Positions 26,925-36,146 are shown, numbered from the stretch's first letter. The stretch: 64,000 nt of DNA from Bradyrhizobium guangdongense (GCF_004114975.1 NZ_CP030051.1:3162001-3226000), one strand, 5' to 3'. The notes: generated from the letters alone by a model not told the origin. A program made the numbers and translations.

Positions 26925-28832
26925 ATGGCGGGCATCCACGCGCTCGATCGGCTCATCGGCAATGACTATCCGGAGCTTTTGACGGACGAGGAGGTCCGGG
27001 CCTTCGAGCAGGTCCCTTATGCCGATCGGGTCGCGGCCGAGAGCACCTACGATGCCATCCGGCTCGGTGCCGCCCGCAACCCGGACGGGGCGGCACTCCA
27101 GTTTCTCCAAAATGCCGATCCGGCCGATACGCCTGTTGTGGTCACCTACCGCGATTTCATCGCGCGCGTCACGCAGGCCGCCAACATGTTTCATGCGCTC
27201 GGCGCGGAGAAGGGCGATGTCATCTCCTTCATGCTGCCGCTGCTGCCCGATGCCTTCGTGACGCTGTTCGGCGCCGAGGCCGCCGGCATCGCCAATCCCG
27301 TCAACCCGCTGCTCGAGCCGCACCAGATCGCGGAAATTCTGGAAGCGGCGAATACCAAGATCCTGGTCGCGCTCGGGCCGGTGCCGGGCACCGACATCTG
27401 GCAGAAGGTCGAGCAGATCCGCCCGCAGCTCAAGCATCTCAAGGCGATCGTGCAGGTGGCGGGCGGCGGTGATCCCGCCAACGGAATTTTCGCGTTCAAC
27501 GACCTGATCAAGCAGCAGCCGGCTGACCGGCTTGTCAGCGGGCGCAAGATCGCGAGCCACGATATCGCGGCCTATTTCCATACCGGCGGTACCACCGGCA
27601 CGCCGAAGCTCGTGCGGCACACCCACGCCAATCAGGTCTATCAGGCCTGGGCGCTGAATCTGATGCTGAAGTCCAAGCCCGGCGCCAACCTGCTGTTCGG
27701 CATGCCGCTGTTTCACGTCGGCGGATCGCTGACGCAGGTGCTCCTGACGCTGTCGAGCGGTGGTTCGCTGGTGGTGTTGTCGCCGAGCGGCTGGCGCAAT
27801 CCGAACGCGGTGAAGAACATCTGGGGGCTGGTCGAGCGTTTCAAGCCGGAAGCGCTCTCGAGCGTGCCGACGGTGCTGGCCGCAGCCCTCGCGGTGCCGC
27901 CCGGCAATGCCGACATTTCCAGCCTGAAATACGCAGCCGGCGGTGGCTCGGCGATTCCGGTTGCGGTCGGCTCGGCGATCCAGGAGAAGCTCAAGCTGCC
28001 GGTGGTCGAGGTCTACGGCATGACGGAGACGTCGAGCGTGCACACGCTCGCTTTCCCGTCGCGGCCGATCCGGCTCGGTTCGGTCGGCCTGCCCATGCCT
28101 TACTCGCGCGTGCGCATCGTGCAACTCGATGCCGACGGCAATTTGATCCGCGACTGCAAGCCGGACGAGATCGGCGTCGTCATCATGGCCGGCCCCGGCG
28201 TGTTCGGCGGCTATCTCAACGACGCCCACAACAAGGGCGCCTTCGTCGACAAAGTCTGGGTCAATTCCGGCGATCTCGGCCGGTTAGACGCCGACGGCTA
28301 TCTCTGGATCACCGGCCGTGCCAAGGACCTCGTCATTCGCGGCGGCCATAACATCGATCCCGCGCCGATCGAGGAGATCATGTTCCGCCATCCCGCCGTC
28401 GGCTTCGCCGCGGTGGTCGGCCAGCCCGACGCCTATGCCGGCGAGCTGCCGGTCGGTTACGTGCAGTTGAAGCCGGGCGCAAAGGTCGAGCCCGGCGAGC
28501 TCGAAGCATGGGTGCGCGAGCGCACGCCGGAGCGTGCCGCTGTCCCCGTGCAGGTCATTCCGATCGATCCGATGCCGGTGACCGGCGTCGGCAAGGTGTT
28601 CAAGCCGCAACTGCGCTGGGACGCGGCGCAGCGCGCGTTCACCAAGGTGCTGGCACCCCTCGTCGCGCGTGGCATCGATTGCAAAGTGAAGGTCGGCGCC
28701 CATGGCAGCCACGGCTCGATCGCCACGGTGACGCTTACAGGCTTGCCTGCAGACCAGCGCGAGGCCGTCGCCGGCGAGGTGCACACGCTGCTCGCGCCGT
28801 TCGTGATGCGGCACGAGGTGGTGCAGGCGTAA
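26925..28832 (+). CDS. Acyl-CoA synthetase (AMP-binding family)
   Basis: A 635-residue adenylate-forming enzyme. The P-loop-like motif is YFHTGGTTGTPKLVRHTH, then VYGMTETSSVHTL and GDLGRLDADGYLWITGRAKD. The C-terminal lysine is probably in TGVGKVFKPQL. It is longer than usual, with about 70 extra residues at the C-terminus after that lysine. It activates a carboxylic acid to its CoA ester; the chain type is not readable. AGGGAGG lies about 12 bases before the chosen ATG. No fatty-acid gene is adjacent. Confidence 0.87.
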   Translation: MAGIHALDRLIGNDYPELLTDEEVRAFEQVPYADRVAAESTYDAIRLGAARNPDGAALQFLQNADPADTPVVVTYRDFIARVTQAANMFHALGAEKGDVISFMLPLLPDAFVTLFGAEAAGIANPVNPLLEPHQIAEILEAANTKILVALGPVPGTDIWQKVEQIRPQLKHLKAIVQVAGGGDPANGIFAFNDLIKQQPADRLVSGRKIASHDIAAYFHTGGTTGTPKLVRHTHANQVYQAWALNLMLKSKPGANLLFGMPLFHVGGSLTQVLLTLSSGGSLVVLSPSGWRNPNAVKNIWGLVERFKPEALSSVPTVLAAALAVPPGNADISSLKYAAGGGSAIPVAVGSAIQEKLKLPVVEVYGMTETSSVHTLAFPSRPIRLGSVGLPMPYSRVRIVQLDADGNLIRDCKPDEIGVVIMAGPGVFGGYLNDAHNKGAFVDKVWVNSGDLGRLDADGYLWITGRAKDLVIRGGHNIDPAPIEEIMFRHPAVGFAAVVGQPDAYAGELPVGYVQLKPGAKVEPGELEAWVRERTPERAAVPVQVIPIDPMPVTGVGKVFKPQLRWDAAQRAFTKVLAPLVARGIDCKVKVGAHGSHGSIATVTLTGLPADQREAVAGEVHTLLAPFVMRHEVVQA

Positions 28833-28880
28833 CGGAGGGGCCAGAGAAGGTCGCGCTTGCGACGTCCACGGGCCGCTGCT

Positions 28881-28972
28881 GTAGGGCGGGCAAAGGCGTA
28901 AAGCGCCGTGCCCACCTTCTCCCTTCGAGACAGTTGTTGGTGGGCACGCTTTGCTTTGCCCACCCTGCGAGA
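28881..28972. repeat. Interspersed inverted repeat (GTAGGGCGGGCAAAG family)
   Basis: GTAGGGCGGGCAAAGGCG... on the left and its imperfect reverse complement ...GCTTTGCCCACCCTGC on the right form a long imperfect hairpin between the convergent acyl-CoA synthetase and M20 amidohydrolase genes. The wording GTAGGGCGGGCAAAG / GTGCCCACC is a recurrent intergenic element in Bradyrhizobium (from memory). It may serve as a shared terminator. Confidence 0.7.
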
Positions 28973-28982
28973 TCGACGTTCG

Positions 28983-30152
28983 TTACGCCGGCATCCGCGT
29001 CTCGATCAGGCGCACCCAGAATGATGCGCCGTGGCCCAAAATGTTGTCGTTGAAGATGTAGCCGGGGTGGTGGCATTCGTTGCCGTCGCCCATGCCGACC
29101 AGCACCATCGCGCCGGGGCGCGCTTCCAGCATGAAGGAGAAATCCTCGGCGCCCATCATGGGGACGAACTTGTCGTTGACGCGCTCGGCACCGACGATGT
29201 CACGGGCGACGTCGGCGGCAAGCCCGGCCTCGCGCGCATGGTTCATGGTCACCGGATACATCCGAGAGTATTTCGTCTCGGCCGAGCCGCCATAGGCGCG
29301 CGCGACGCAGTCGGCGACTTCGCCGATGCGGCGCTCGACGAGATCGCGCACCTCGGGGTCGAGCGTGCGCACGGTGCCGCCGAGCTCGGCCACCTCAGGA
29401 ATGATGTTGAAGGCCGTGCCGGAGTGGAACTGGGTGATCGAAATCACCGCGGACTTCAGCGGATCGACGTTGCGCGCCACGATGGATTGCAGCGCATTGA
29501 CGATCTGCGAGCCGATCAGCACGCTGTCGACGGATTTGTGCGGGCCGGCGCCGGCGTGGCCGCCCTTGCCGCGAACGGTGATCTGGATGTTGTCGGAAGA
29601 CGCGAGCATCGGGCCGGGCGTCGTGGCGAAATGGCCTTCGGGCAGGCCGGGCATGTTGTGCATGCCGTAGACCTCCTGGATGTTCCAGCGTGTCATCAAC
29701 CCGTCTTCGACCATGGCCTTGCCGCCGCCGCCACCTTCCTCGGCGGGTTGGAAGATCAGAACCGCGGTGCCGTCGAAATTGCGCGTCTCGGCGAGATATT
29801 TGGCGGCCCCCAGCAGCATCGCGGTATGGCCGTCATGGCCGCAGGCGTGCATCTTGCCGGGAACTTTCGAGGCGTAAGGCACGCCCGAGGTTTCCATGAT
29901 CGGCAGCGCGTCCATGTCGGCGCGCAGGCCGATGGTCTTGCCGGAGACCGACTTGCGGCCGCGGATCACGCCGACGACCCCCGTGCGCCCGATGCCGGTC
30001 ACCACCTCGTCGCAGCCGAACTCGCGCAAGCGATCGGCAACGATGCCGGCGGTGCGATGGACTTCGTAGAGCAGCTCGGGATTCTCGTGGAAGTCATGGC
30101 GCCAGGCGGCCATTTCGTCGGAAAGGGCGGCGATGCGGTTGACGATGGGCAT
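28983..30152 (-). CDS. M20 family amidohydrolase (hippurate hydrolase-like)
   Basis: A 389-residue M20D peptidase/amidohydrolase. Metal-binding motifs are KMHACGHDGHTAMLLGAAKY and the EEGGGG region in IFQPAEEGGGGGKAM; a C-terminal MGAEDFSFML is also typical. HDFHENPELLYEV near the start is the usual opening. Such enzymes cleave N-acyl amino acids or indole-3-acetyl-amino-acid conjugates, so a plant-hormone-related substrate is possible but not shown. The ORF extends to 30236; 30152 fits the family. Confidence 0.9.
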   Translation of the reverse strand: MPIVNRIAALSDEMAAWRHDFHENPELLYEVHRTAGIVADRLREFGCDEVVTGIGRTGVVGVIRGRKSVSGKTIGLRADMDALPIMETSGVPYASKVPGKMHACGHDGHTAMLLGAAKYLAETRNFDGTAVLIFQPAEEGGGGGKAMVEDGLMTRWNIQEVYGMHNMPGLPEGHFATTPGPMLASSDNIQITVRGKGGHAGAGPHKSVDSVLIGSQIVNALQSIVARNVDPLKSAVISITQFHSGTAFNIIPEVAELGGTVRTLDPEVRDLVERRIGEVADCVARAYGGSAETKYSRMYPVTMNHAREAGLAADVARDIVGAERVNDKFVPMMGAEDFSFMLEARPGAMVLVGMGDGNECHHPGYIFNDNILGHGASFWVRLIETRMPA

Positions 30153-30425
30153 GGGGTCGGTCCGTTTCTTGTTCGTAAGTCGGGCAGATAGCGTAACCCG
30201 CCGCGATGCCGGGGTGAAAGGCGGATTGCGCGCCAATTCGCCGCTCAGGGACGTTTCGACTCGCCTTGAAAATCGTGGCGCCAGATGGCGGCCGGTCTAA
30301 CAAAATTTATTCGTATCAATGGCTTGGCGGCGAGAACGATGAGTCGATGGCGGGGGCGACGGGCAGGGTTCGGTCGACTGGATGACCAAGGCTCAAGTAT
30401 TGACTGTCAATCACGGATCATTGAA

Positions 30426-30447
30426 TGACAGATATTGAAATCTGTCA
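30426..30447. promoter_or_regulatory. Perfect 22-base palindrome, candidate TetR operator
   Basis: TGACAGAT-ATTGAA-ATCTGTCA has two perfect 8-bp arms around a 6-base centre. It lies about 330 bases before the tetR-type gene and 20 bases after TTGACTGTCAA. Size and symmetry fit a TetR-dimer site. The link to the neighbouring regulator is inferred from position. Confidence 0.5.
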
Positions 30448-30590
30448 GCGAGACGTGTATATCCGTCTCCGGACGCTCCGATTGGGCGTCCCGCGGTTAC
30501 CTCCAAGGGGAGCCCGACATCCGAAATACTGCTCGGATCGAGGGTCGTCATCGAAGGGCGAGGGCCGCGGACGAATGGAGACTTACGACA

Positions 30591-30692
30591 ATGACGACCG
30601 AAATCATCAACTTCACCGGGACGATTGGGCATTGGCTCAATTTACTGGTCGCGCGCCAGATCGCTGCGCAGGCTGCAAAACTGCCTCATTGA
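30591..30692 (+). CDS. Possible 33-residue small protein
   Basis: A short ORF starting MTTEIINFTGTIGHWLNLLV and ending with a basic/alanine stretch. GGAG lies 11 bases before the ATG. The peptide could form one amphipathic helix. It lies between the palindrome and the TetR gene on the same strand, so it may be the first product of that transcript. No family is recognised; it may not be translated. Confidence 0.3.
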   Translation: MTTEIINFTGTIGHWLNLLVARQIAAQAAKLPH

Positions 30693-30777
30693 GGCGAGAG
30701 AGACGACCGGTGAGGGGCGCTTCGGAAGCTGTCCCATCGCCGGATAACTGGACCCTTGATGGGAACATGGTGCTGGC

Positions 30778-31365
30778 ATGAACGAAGCCGTTGTCTTGAC
30801 GCCGGAGCGGATCCTCGAAGTCACCGAGGACGTCTTGCGGCGCTACGGACTTGCCAAGGCCACAGTGGTCGACGTTGCCCGTGCGCTCGATGTGAGCCAC
30901 GGTAGCGTCTATCGCCATTTTCCGAGCAAGGCTTCGCTGCGCGAGGCCGTTGCCAAACGCTGGCTGGACCGCATCGACGCGCCGCTCCTGGCGATTGCCG
31001 AGGAGAAGGGCCCTGCGCCCGACAGGCTCGACCGCTGGCTGCGCACGCTGTTCGCGGCCAAGCGTTCGCGCGTGCTTGACGACCCCGAGATGTTCGAGAC
31101 CTATCTGACGCTGGCGCGTGAGGCGTGCGCGGCGGTCAAGTGTCACAAGGATACCATGATCGACCAGATCGCGGCGATCCTGGCCGACGGCGTCAAGCAG
31201 GGCGTGTTCGCCGTGGACAACGTGAAGGTCACCGCGCGGGCGATCTTCGACGGCACCTGCCGCTTTCACCACCCGGCCCATGCCGACGAGTGGAAGGACG
31301 CGGAGCTGCCGACGCGGGTCGATGCGACGCTCGCGCTGCTGCTGCGCGGGTTGAAGGCCTGTTAA
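30778..31365 (+). CDS. TetR family transcriptional regulator
   Basis: A 195-residue regulator. The N-terminal helix-turn-helix is VVDVARALDVSHGSVYRHFP followed by SKASLREAVAK, classic for TetR. The C-terminal ligand domain has no recognisable specificity. A TetR dimer normally represses a neighbouring gene until a small ligand binds. The nearest candidate targets are itself, the possible small ORF and the divergent amidohydrolase gene. The palindrome at 30426 is a plausible operator. Confidence 0.88.
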   Translation: MNEAVVLTPERILEVTEDVLRRYGLAKATVVDVARALDVSHGSVYRHFPSKASLREAVAKRWLDRIDAPLLAIAEEKGPAPDRLDRWLRTLFAAKRSRVLDDPEMFETYLTLAREACAAVKCHKDTMIDQIAAILADGVKQGVFAVDNVKVTARAIFDGTCRFHHPAHADEWKDAELPTRVDATLALLLRGLKAC

Positions 31366-31397
31366 AGGCGCGGCGCTGTTCGATCCCGGCTGCGCAA

Positions 31398-31694
31398 TCA
31401 ACCTCTCGCCTTGTGAAGAACAGCGCCATCGTGAGCCGATGGCGAAGACGTACGTGTACGGAACGCGCCGTCTGACGATGGCACCACCGGCGGACTCTCC
31501 GGATACACATTTATCGCGATTTCGACGTCGTCCTTTGACCGCTTTCGAAGCCGCTCGAACGCCAGCTCCTGATCGAGCATGGGGCAACGGAAGTGGACGA
31601 CGGCGGTATCGGGCAGGCGGCAGAGCTCGTCGATGAGCTCTCCTACCGTGATGATCTGCGGATGGGCGACTGTCTTGTGGTGACCCTTGCTCAT
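31398..31694 (-). CDS. Hypothetical protein, 98 residues
   Basis: Starts MSKGHHKTVAHPQIITVGEL and continues with a plausible folded part (IDELCRLPDTAVVHFRCPML), then a Ser/Pro-rich tail. GAGGAGTAGAAGG lies just before the ATG, a strong ribosome-binding site, which argues that it is real. No family is recognised. It converges on the TetR gene. The last third is low in hydrophobic residues and may be disordered. Confidence 0.5.
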   Translation of the reverse strand: MSKGHHKTVAHPQIITVGELIDELCRLPDTAVVHFRCPMLDQELAFERLRKRSKDDVEIAINVYPESPPVVPSSDGAFRTRTSSPSAHDGAVLHKARG

Positions 31695-31805
31695 GACCTT
31701 CTACTCCTCACTCTGTCGTCAACCGGAATGGAATAGGCTCCGTTCCAATCGCCTCGGCAGATTGAAGAATTTCATCTCATTCCAGGCCATGCGGCAGTTT
31801 TGCTG

Positions 31806-32456
31806 CTAGATCCTGGTCAGCCCGCAAGCTGCCGCGAGCCGCACCAGCTGCGCATCCGTGCGCGCGCCGGTCTTGGTCTTGATCAGATAATGGTAGTTCT
31901 GGACCGTCTTGACGCTGAGATTGAGATGCGTCGCGATCTGCTCGCTGGTGGCCCCACCGGCGAACTGCCGCAAGATCTCGATTTCGCGCTCGCCCAATTG
32001 ATCCAGCGCTGATCCCGCCGACAGGCTGTCCTCGGCCAGCACGTGCGCGATGTCGTCGCTCATGGCGCGTTCGCCGCGCGCGACGCTGCGGATGGCATTG
32101 ACGACTGCGGAGGGTGCGCTGCTCTTGGTGACGAAGCCGGAGGCGCCGGCATTGAAGGCGGCTTTCACCAGCACGGCCTCATTGTGCATGGTGAAGACGA
32201 GAACGCGCGCCCTTGGATTGCGTGCACGGATGTTGCGGATCGCCTCCAGCCCGCTGGCGCCCGGCATCGAGATGTCCATCACGACCACGTCGGGATCATG
32301 CAACTTGAAGGCGGAGTAGGCGTCCGCGGCGTTGTCGGCTTCCGCGACGACGTGGAGATCGCCCTGGCTTTCCAGCACGCGCCGGTAACCCTGGCGGACG
32401 ATCGGATGATCGTCGACCAGCAGCACCGCAATGCCTGTTGCTGCGACCTCGCTCAT
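31806..32456 (-). CDS. NarL/FixJ-type response regulator
   Basis: A 216-residue regulator. The receiver domain has VLLVDDHPIV, the phospho-acceptor Asp about residue 61 (VVVMDISMPG) and Lys about 111 (FVTKSS). A LuxR-type helix-turn-helix closes the protein (LGEREIEILRQFAGGATSEQ ... SVKTVQNYHY). It starts seven bases after the histidine kinase stop with GAGG overlapping that stop, so the two form a coupled two-component operon. The signal is unknown. Confidence 0.92.
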   Translation of the reverse strand: MSEVAATGIAVLLVDDHPIVRQGYRRVLESQGDLHVVAEADNAADAYSAFKLHDPDVVVMDISMPGASGLEAIRNIRARNPRARVLVFTMHNEAVLVKAAFNAGASGFVTKSSAPSAVVNAIRSVARGERAMSDDIAHVLAEDSLSAGSALDQLGEREIEILRQFAGGATSEQIATHLNLSVKTVQNYHYLIKTKTGARTDAQLVRLAAACGLTRI

Positions 32457-32463
32457 GACGGCC

Positions 32464-33834
32464 TCACGCAGCGAGCGGGATTGTCGCGGCAACGCTGAGG
32501 CCGCCCCTTGCGGGCAGGATCGACAGCGAGCCGCCGGCAGCCGTCACCCTCTCGCGGATTCCGGTGAGGCCGAAACCGGCCGACCGTTCCACGCGCGCCG
32601 CATCGCCGCCGCCGTCGTCCTCGACGCGGATCAGGAGCGCATCGTCTTCGCCGGCGCGCCGCTCGACACGCAACGAGATTTCGCGCGCTGCCCCATGGCG
32701 GACCGCGTTGGTCAGGCATTCCTGGGCGACCCGATAGGCGGTCGTCGCGGCCGGGCCGCTGATATCGGCGAGGTCGCCCTTGAGGTCGAGCTGGATCGTC
32801 GGCTGCGTCGCGCTCTGCGAGCGCCAGCTGTCGACGAGATTGACGAGGCTTGCTTCCAGCCCGAGCTCCTCGGGCAGGGGATTGCGCAGGCGCTTCAGCG
32901 CATCGCGCAGCGAGGCCATCAGATGGTGCGTGGCCTGCGAGATCATGTGCGCGTCCTGCGCGATGCCGTTATCTTTGGCCTGCTGCGCGCTCGCGGTCTC
33001 GATCGTGTTGGCGAAGGCCAGGATGGCGGAAAGATTTTGCCCGAACTCGTCATGCAGCTCGCGGGCGAGCGCGCGCCGCTCGTCGTCGCGGATCTCGATC
33101 AGGCGCCGCGTCAACGCCGCGCGCTGTTCGGTCGCTTCTTCGAGCCGGCTGCCGAGCGCATCGACCGCGCCGCCGATCATCGAAAGCTCCATGGAGCGGA
33201 AGCGCGGCAGCCTGGTGCGATACTGGCCGCGCGCCATGCGCTGCAGAGCCAGCACGATGGCGCGCGCGGGCGCCAGCGTATGCGCGATCGCGAGCGAAGC
33301 CAGCAGCGCGATCGCCGCCGCCATCAGCAGCGCGACGTCGATTACGTTGAGAATGTACTCCCAGGCCAGCGAGATCGAGGCTGCTTCATCCGGTGTCGCC
33401 ACCACCGTCCCGGCGGCTGCGGCGCGGGGGCTGACGGGCCGCACCACCTCGGCGTGACTGCCGAGAAAGGTCGGCACGACGGACGCGAACCAGCGCGGCG
33501 GCGTCCGGCCGATGCCCTGGCTCTGGCCGCACAGCGGCTTTTCAAAGGCTGTTGCCGGTTGGAACTCAACGCAGACGCCGGGCGAAATCAGCTTCATCGT
33601 CTCCAGCGTCCGCCATTCCGGAACGGGCACGAGGTGCTCGCGCATTCTGCTGCTGCGCAGCAAGAGTTCGTGCCAGTACAGGCCCTGAAGCGCCTGCGCG
33701 ACGCGTTGCGCGGATGCCGCCGTCGCCCGGTCGACGCTGCGATAGGCATCGAAGGTGGCCCACATGGTCGCGGCGGCCAGGCACAGCGCCACGATGAGAA
33801 GCAGGCGGCCGACAAGCTGAAGCACGAGGCGCAT
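32464..33834 (-). CDS. NarX-type sensor histidine kinase
   Basis: A 456-residue membrane kinase. One transmembrane helix lies at about residues 5-25 and another at about 165-187, framing a periplasmic sensor loop of about 140 residues. A HAMP-like linker follows, then the HisKA_3 segment RELHDEFGQNLSAI with His about 261. The ATPase domain has EDDGGGDAARVER and GFGLTGIRERV. It partners the adjacent NarL-type regulator. The periplasmic region shows no known ligand fold. Confidence 0.92.
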   Translation of the reverse strand: MRLVLQLVGRLLLIVALCLAAATMWATFDAYRSVDRATAASAQRVAQALQGLYWHELLLRSSRMREHLVPVPEWRTLETMKLISPGVCVEFQPATAFEKPLCGQSQGIGRTPPRWFASVVPTFLGSHAEVVRPVSPRAAAAGTVVATPDEAASISLAWEYILNVIDVALLMAAAIALLASLAIAHTLAPARAIVLALQRMARGQYRTRLPRFRSMELSMIGGAVDALGSRLEEATEQRAALTRRLIEIRDDERRALARELHDEFGQNLSAILAFANTIETASAQQAKDNGIAQDAHMISQATHHLMASLRDALKRLRNPLPEELGLEASLVNLVDSWRSQSATQPTIQLDLKGDLADISGPAATTAYRVAQECLTNAVRHGAAREISLRVERRAGEDDALLIRVEDDGGGDAARVERSAGFGLTGIRERVTAAGGSLSILPARGGLSVAATIPLAA

Positions 33835-34018
33835 GCGATCACCCCAAAGTTTGGTAAGCTCAGCCTAACAACGCCGCCGCGTCTTGCCAATTGCGGGAGC
33901 GGGCCGGATCGCAGCTCGGGCAATTTTCCCAAGCCGGATTGGGCATGGGTCTTTGGACCCCGGACGGCGGCTTTGATCTAATCGGGATGGAATTGTTCGA
34001 GGTCAGGAGCGGGGCAGC

Positions 34019-34804
34019 ATGAGTTCGATGACGATTGGACCGATTGCAAACGGCGCGACCGACCCATCCGAGCGCAGCGCACTGCTGTTCTGGATGATCT
34101 TCACCGGGCTGTCGATCTTTGCCGTCGTGCTGCTGTGGCGGTTCGGCCTGATCCATCTGATGGTGACCTCGGACCGGACCTACATTTCGAGCGTGATCGC
34201 GGTGCTTTATCTCGCCACCTGCGGCCATTGCTTCCTGCGGACGCGGGCGATCGCGCGGGAGGGGGCGGCGGCGCGGCGCTGTCGCGCGGTGCTGGCGGCG
34301 CCTGACGGCGGCAAGGTGCTCGAGGCGCGCGCGTCCGCCTTGCCGCGCGGATTGGTGCGGGATCATATCGAGAGCCTCGTGACCAAGGCCGCCGCGCAGG
34401 ATTATCGCCCGGTCGATCAGACACTGTTGCTGCGGACGCTGGCCGATCGCCTGCGCGGCTCCAACGGGTTTGGTGCCTTCGTCTCGGACACGCTGATGAA
34501 GCTCGGTCTGCTCGGCACCATCATCGGATTCATCATCATGCTGGCGCCGATCGCCGGGCTGGATGCCGCCGACAAGGTCGCGATGCGCTCTTCGATGGGG
34601 CTGATGAGTGACGGCATGGCGGTCGCGATGTACACGACGTTGGCGGGCCTCGTCGGGTCCATCCTGGTCCGCATCCAGTATTACATGCTCGATGCCGCGA
34701 CCCAGCGGGTGTTCTCCGATGCCGTGGTCCTGACCGAGACTTATGTGACGCCGGTTCTTGAGCGCCAAGGCGCTGGTATCAAAGGCACCGGAATGCCGTC
34801 ATGA
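34019..34804 (+). CDS. MotA/TolQ/ExbB-like proton channel protein
   Basis: A 261-residue inner-membrane protein. Four hydrophobic helices are visible (FWMIFTGLSIFAVVLLW; VIAVLYLATCGHCFL; KLGLLGTIIGFIIMLAPIAG; AMYTTLAGLVGSILV). The last two carry the LGLLGTIIGF and TTLAGL patterns shared by MotA, TolQ and ExbB. Such proteins form proton-driven pentameric motors with a single-helix partner. The next gene, overlapping by four bases, encodes a single-helix periplasmic protein that could be that partner. It is not next to tol, exb or flagellar genes. Confidence 0.75.
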   Translation: MSSMTIGPIANGATDPSERSALLFWMIFTGLSIFAVVLLWRFGLIHLMVTSDRTYISSVIAVLYLATCGHCFLRTRAIAREGAAARRCRAVLAAPDGGKVLEARASALPRGLVRDHIESLVTKAAAQDYRPVDQTLLLRTLADRLRGSNGFGAFVSDTLMKLGLLGTIIGFIIMLAPIAGLDAADKVAMRSSMGLMSDGMAVAMYTTLAGLVGSILVRIQYYMLDAATQRVFSDAVVLTETYVTPVLERQGAGIKGTGMPS

Positions 34805-35487
34805 TGGATGATTTCGGTCTCTATCCGCGCGAGGAGCCGTTCGATCCGCTCGGCGTGATGCTGTTCAAGGCGCTCCAGGTGGTCGCCTTCCTGTTCTTTC
34901 TTGCGCTGCTCGCGGTCTCGCCAGACGCCAAGGACGGCAAGATCGACTCCAAAGCCGAGTTCATGATCACGCTGGACTGGCCGGACAATCACCCTGACGA
35001 TCTCGACCTCTTCGTGCAGGATCCCGCCGGCAACATCGCCTGGTACCGCCACCGCGAGGCCGGCTTTCTCACGCTCGACCGCGACGATCGCGGCGGGGCC
35101 AACGACTTCATCATGGTTGCCGGCAAGAAGATCGCTTCTCCGATCCGCGAGGAGATCGTGACGCTGCGCGGCATCGTCCCCGGCGAATACACCGTCAACG
35201 TCTCGCATTTCGTGGCGACGACCGGCGAGCCTGTGACCGCCAATGTGAAGGTGCAGAAGCTCAACCCGACCGCGCAGGTGGTCTTCGACAACAAATTCAC
35301 GCTCGATCATACCGGCGACGAGAAGACTGCGGTGCGGTTCCGGCTCGATGCCGAGGGCAAGGTCATCGACGTCAACCAAAGGCCGAAATCGCTGATGGAG
35401 ACGTTTCGCAGCACCTGGCGGAATGGGGCTGATCTCGACCCGAGCACCGGCGTGAGCAAGAACGCTACGAGGGTCCGCCGTGATTGA
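34801..35487 (+). CDS. Single-pass periplasmic protein, possible ExbD/TolR-like partner
   Basis: A 228-residue protein with a short cytoplasmic start, one transmembrane helix at about residues 18-38 (VMLFKALQVVAFLFFLALLA) and a periplasmic domain. The domain includes DWPDNHPDDLDLFVQDPAGN, which looks like the Asp-rich metal- or ligand-binding region seen in DUF2135-like beta domains. An ExbD helix would carry a central Asp; here the helix has none, though an Asp lies just before it. The start overlaps the channel gene (ATGA). Function is inferred from layout only. Confidence 0.55.
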   Translation: MMDDFGLYPREEPFDPLGVMLFKALQVVAFLFFLALLAVSPDAKDGKIDSKAEFMITLDWPDNHPDDLDLFVQDPAGNIAWYRHREAGFLTLDRDDRGGANDFIMVAGKKIASPIREEIVTLRGIVPGEYTVNVSHFVATTGEPVTANVKVQKLNPTAQVVFDNKFTLDHTGDEKTAVRFRLDAEGKVIDVNQRPKSLMETFRSTWRNGADLDPSTGVSKNATRVRRD

Positions 35488-36085
35488 TTTGCAGACGGTC
35501 ATCCTCACGCTTTCGGTCGCCTATGCCGTGATCGGCGCGCTGCTGCTGGTCGTGCTGGTCTATGCACGGCTGCACTGGTCGCTGAAGGCGGTCGCGGTGG
35601 TCGTCACCAGCGCTTTCTACATCGTCAGCTTCACGGAAATGCGCGGGTTGCTCGGCTGGGCCAGCACCGACCGGCTGCCTAACGCCTTCAAGCTGCTCAA
35701 GGCGCGGATCGTCGAGCCGCATTCGCTCGAGGGCGATCCCGGCTCGATTTATCTCTGGGTCGAGGAACTCGACGAGGACCACCGTCCGAGCGGAATCCCG
35801 CGCGCCTTCCGCGTCCCCTACAACGACACACTTGCCGAAAAAACCCATGCCGCAGAGAACGAGATCGCGGCCGGCCATCCCCAGGGCGGGCGCGCCGCCG
35901 ACTTTGGCGGCGGCGAGGGCAGCCTGATCGACATGGTCCGGGAATATGTGACGCCCAAGGCGATCCTCGAGACCAGCGGCGGCGATTCCTCGACCGGGGA
36001 GTTCAATGCCCCGCCTGCCGGCGCGCAAGGCGCCGTCTTCACGCCGCTGCCACCGCCCCGGATGCCGCCGAAAGACGAGCAATAG
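35480..36085 (+). CDS. Membrane-anchored hypothetical protein of the channel operon
   Basis: A 201-residue protein. Two hydrophobic helices lie at the N-terminus (VILTLSVAYAVIGALLLVVL and KAVAVVVTSAFYIVSF), followed by a soluble part with GDPGSIYLWVEELDEDHRPS and a Pro-rich tail (LPPPRMPPKDEQ). No family is recognised. It overlaps the preceding gene by eight bases, so it belongs to the same operon. The tail may be flexible or protein-binding. Confidence 0.6.
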   Translation: MIDLQTVILTLSVAYAVIGALLLVVLVYARLHWSLKAVAVVVTSAFYIVSFTEMRGLLGWASTDRLPNAFKLLKARIVEPHSLEGDPGSIYLWVEELDEDHRPSGIPRAFRVPYNDTLAEKTHAAENEIAAGHPQGGRAADFGGGEGSLIDMVREYVTPKAILETSGGDSSTGEFNAPPAGAQGAVFTPLPPPRMPPKDEQ

Positions 36086-36146
36086 GCTCCATCGCCGTCA
36101 GACCGGCGCTGGTCAACTGCCCCGCGCTGGCGCATCTTGTTGACCT

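Larger units (their letters stand above)
30153..30777. other. Long spacer between the amidohydrolase and a TetR gene
   Basis: About 625 bases without a certain gene. The part near 30400-30447 is AT-richer and contains TTGACTGTCAA and a 22-base palindrome, described separately. A possible 33-codon ORF lies at 30591-30692. The rest holds no structure I can support. Promoters for both flanking divergent genes must be here. Confidence 0.5.

Noticed and set aside
26877..28229. 450-codon open frame antisense to the acyl-CoA synthetase
   Set aside because: Same reason: the plus-strand product is a recognised enzyme, and the antisense translation is compositionally odd.
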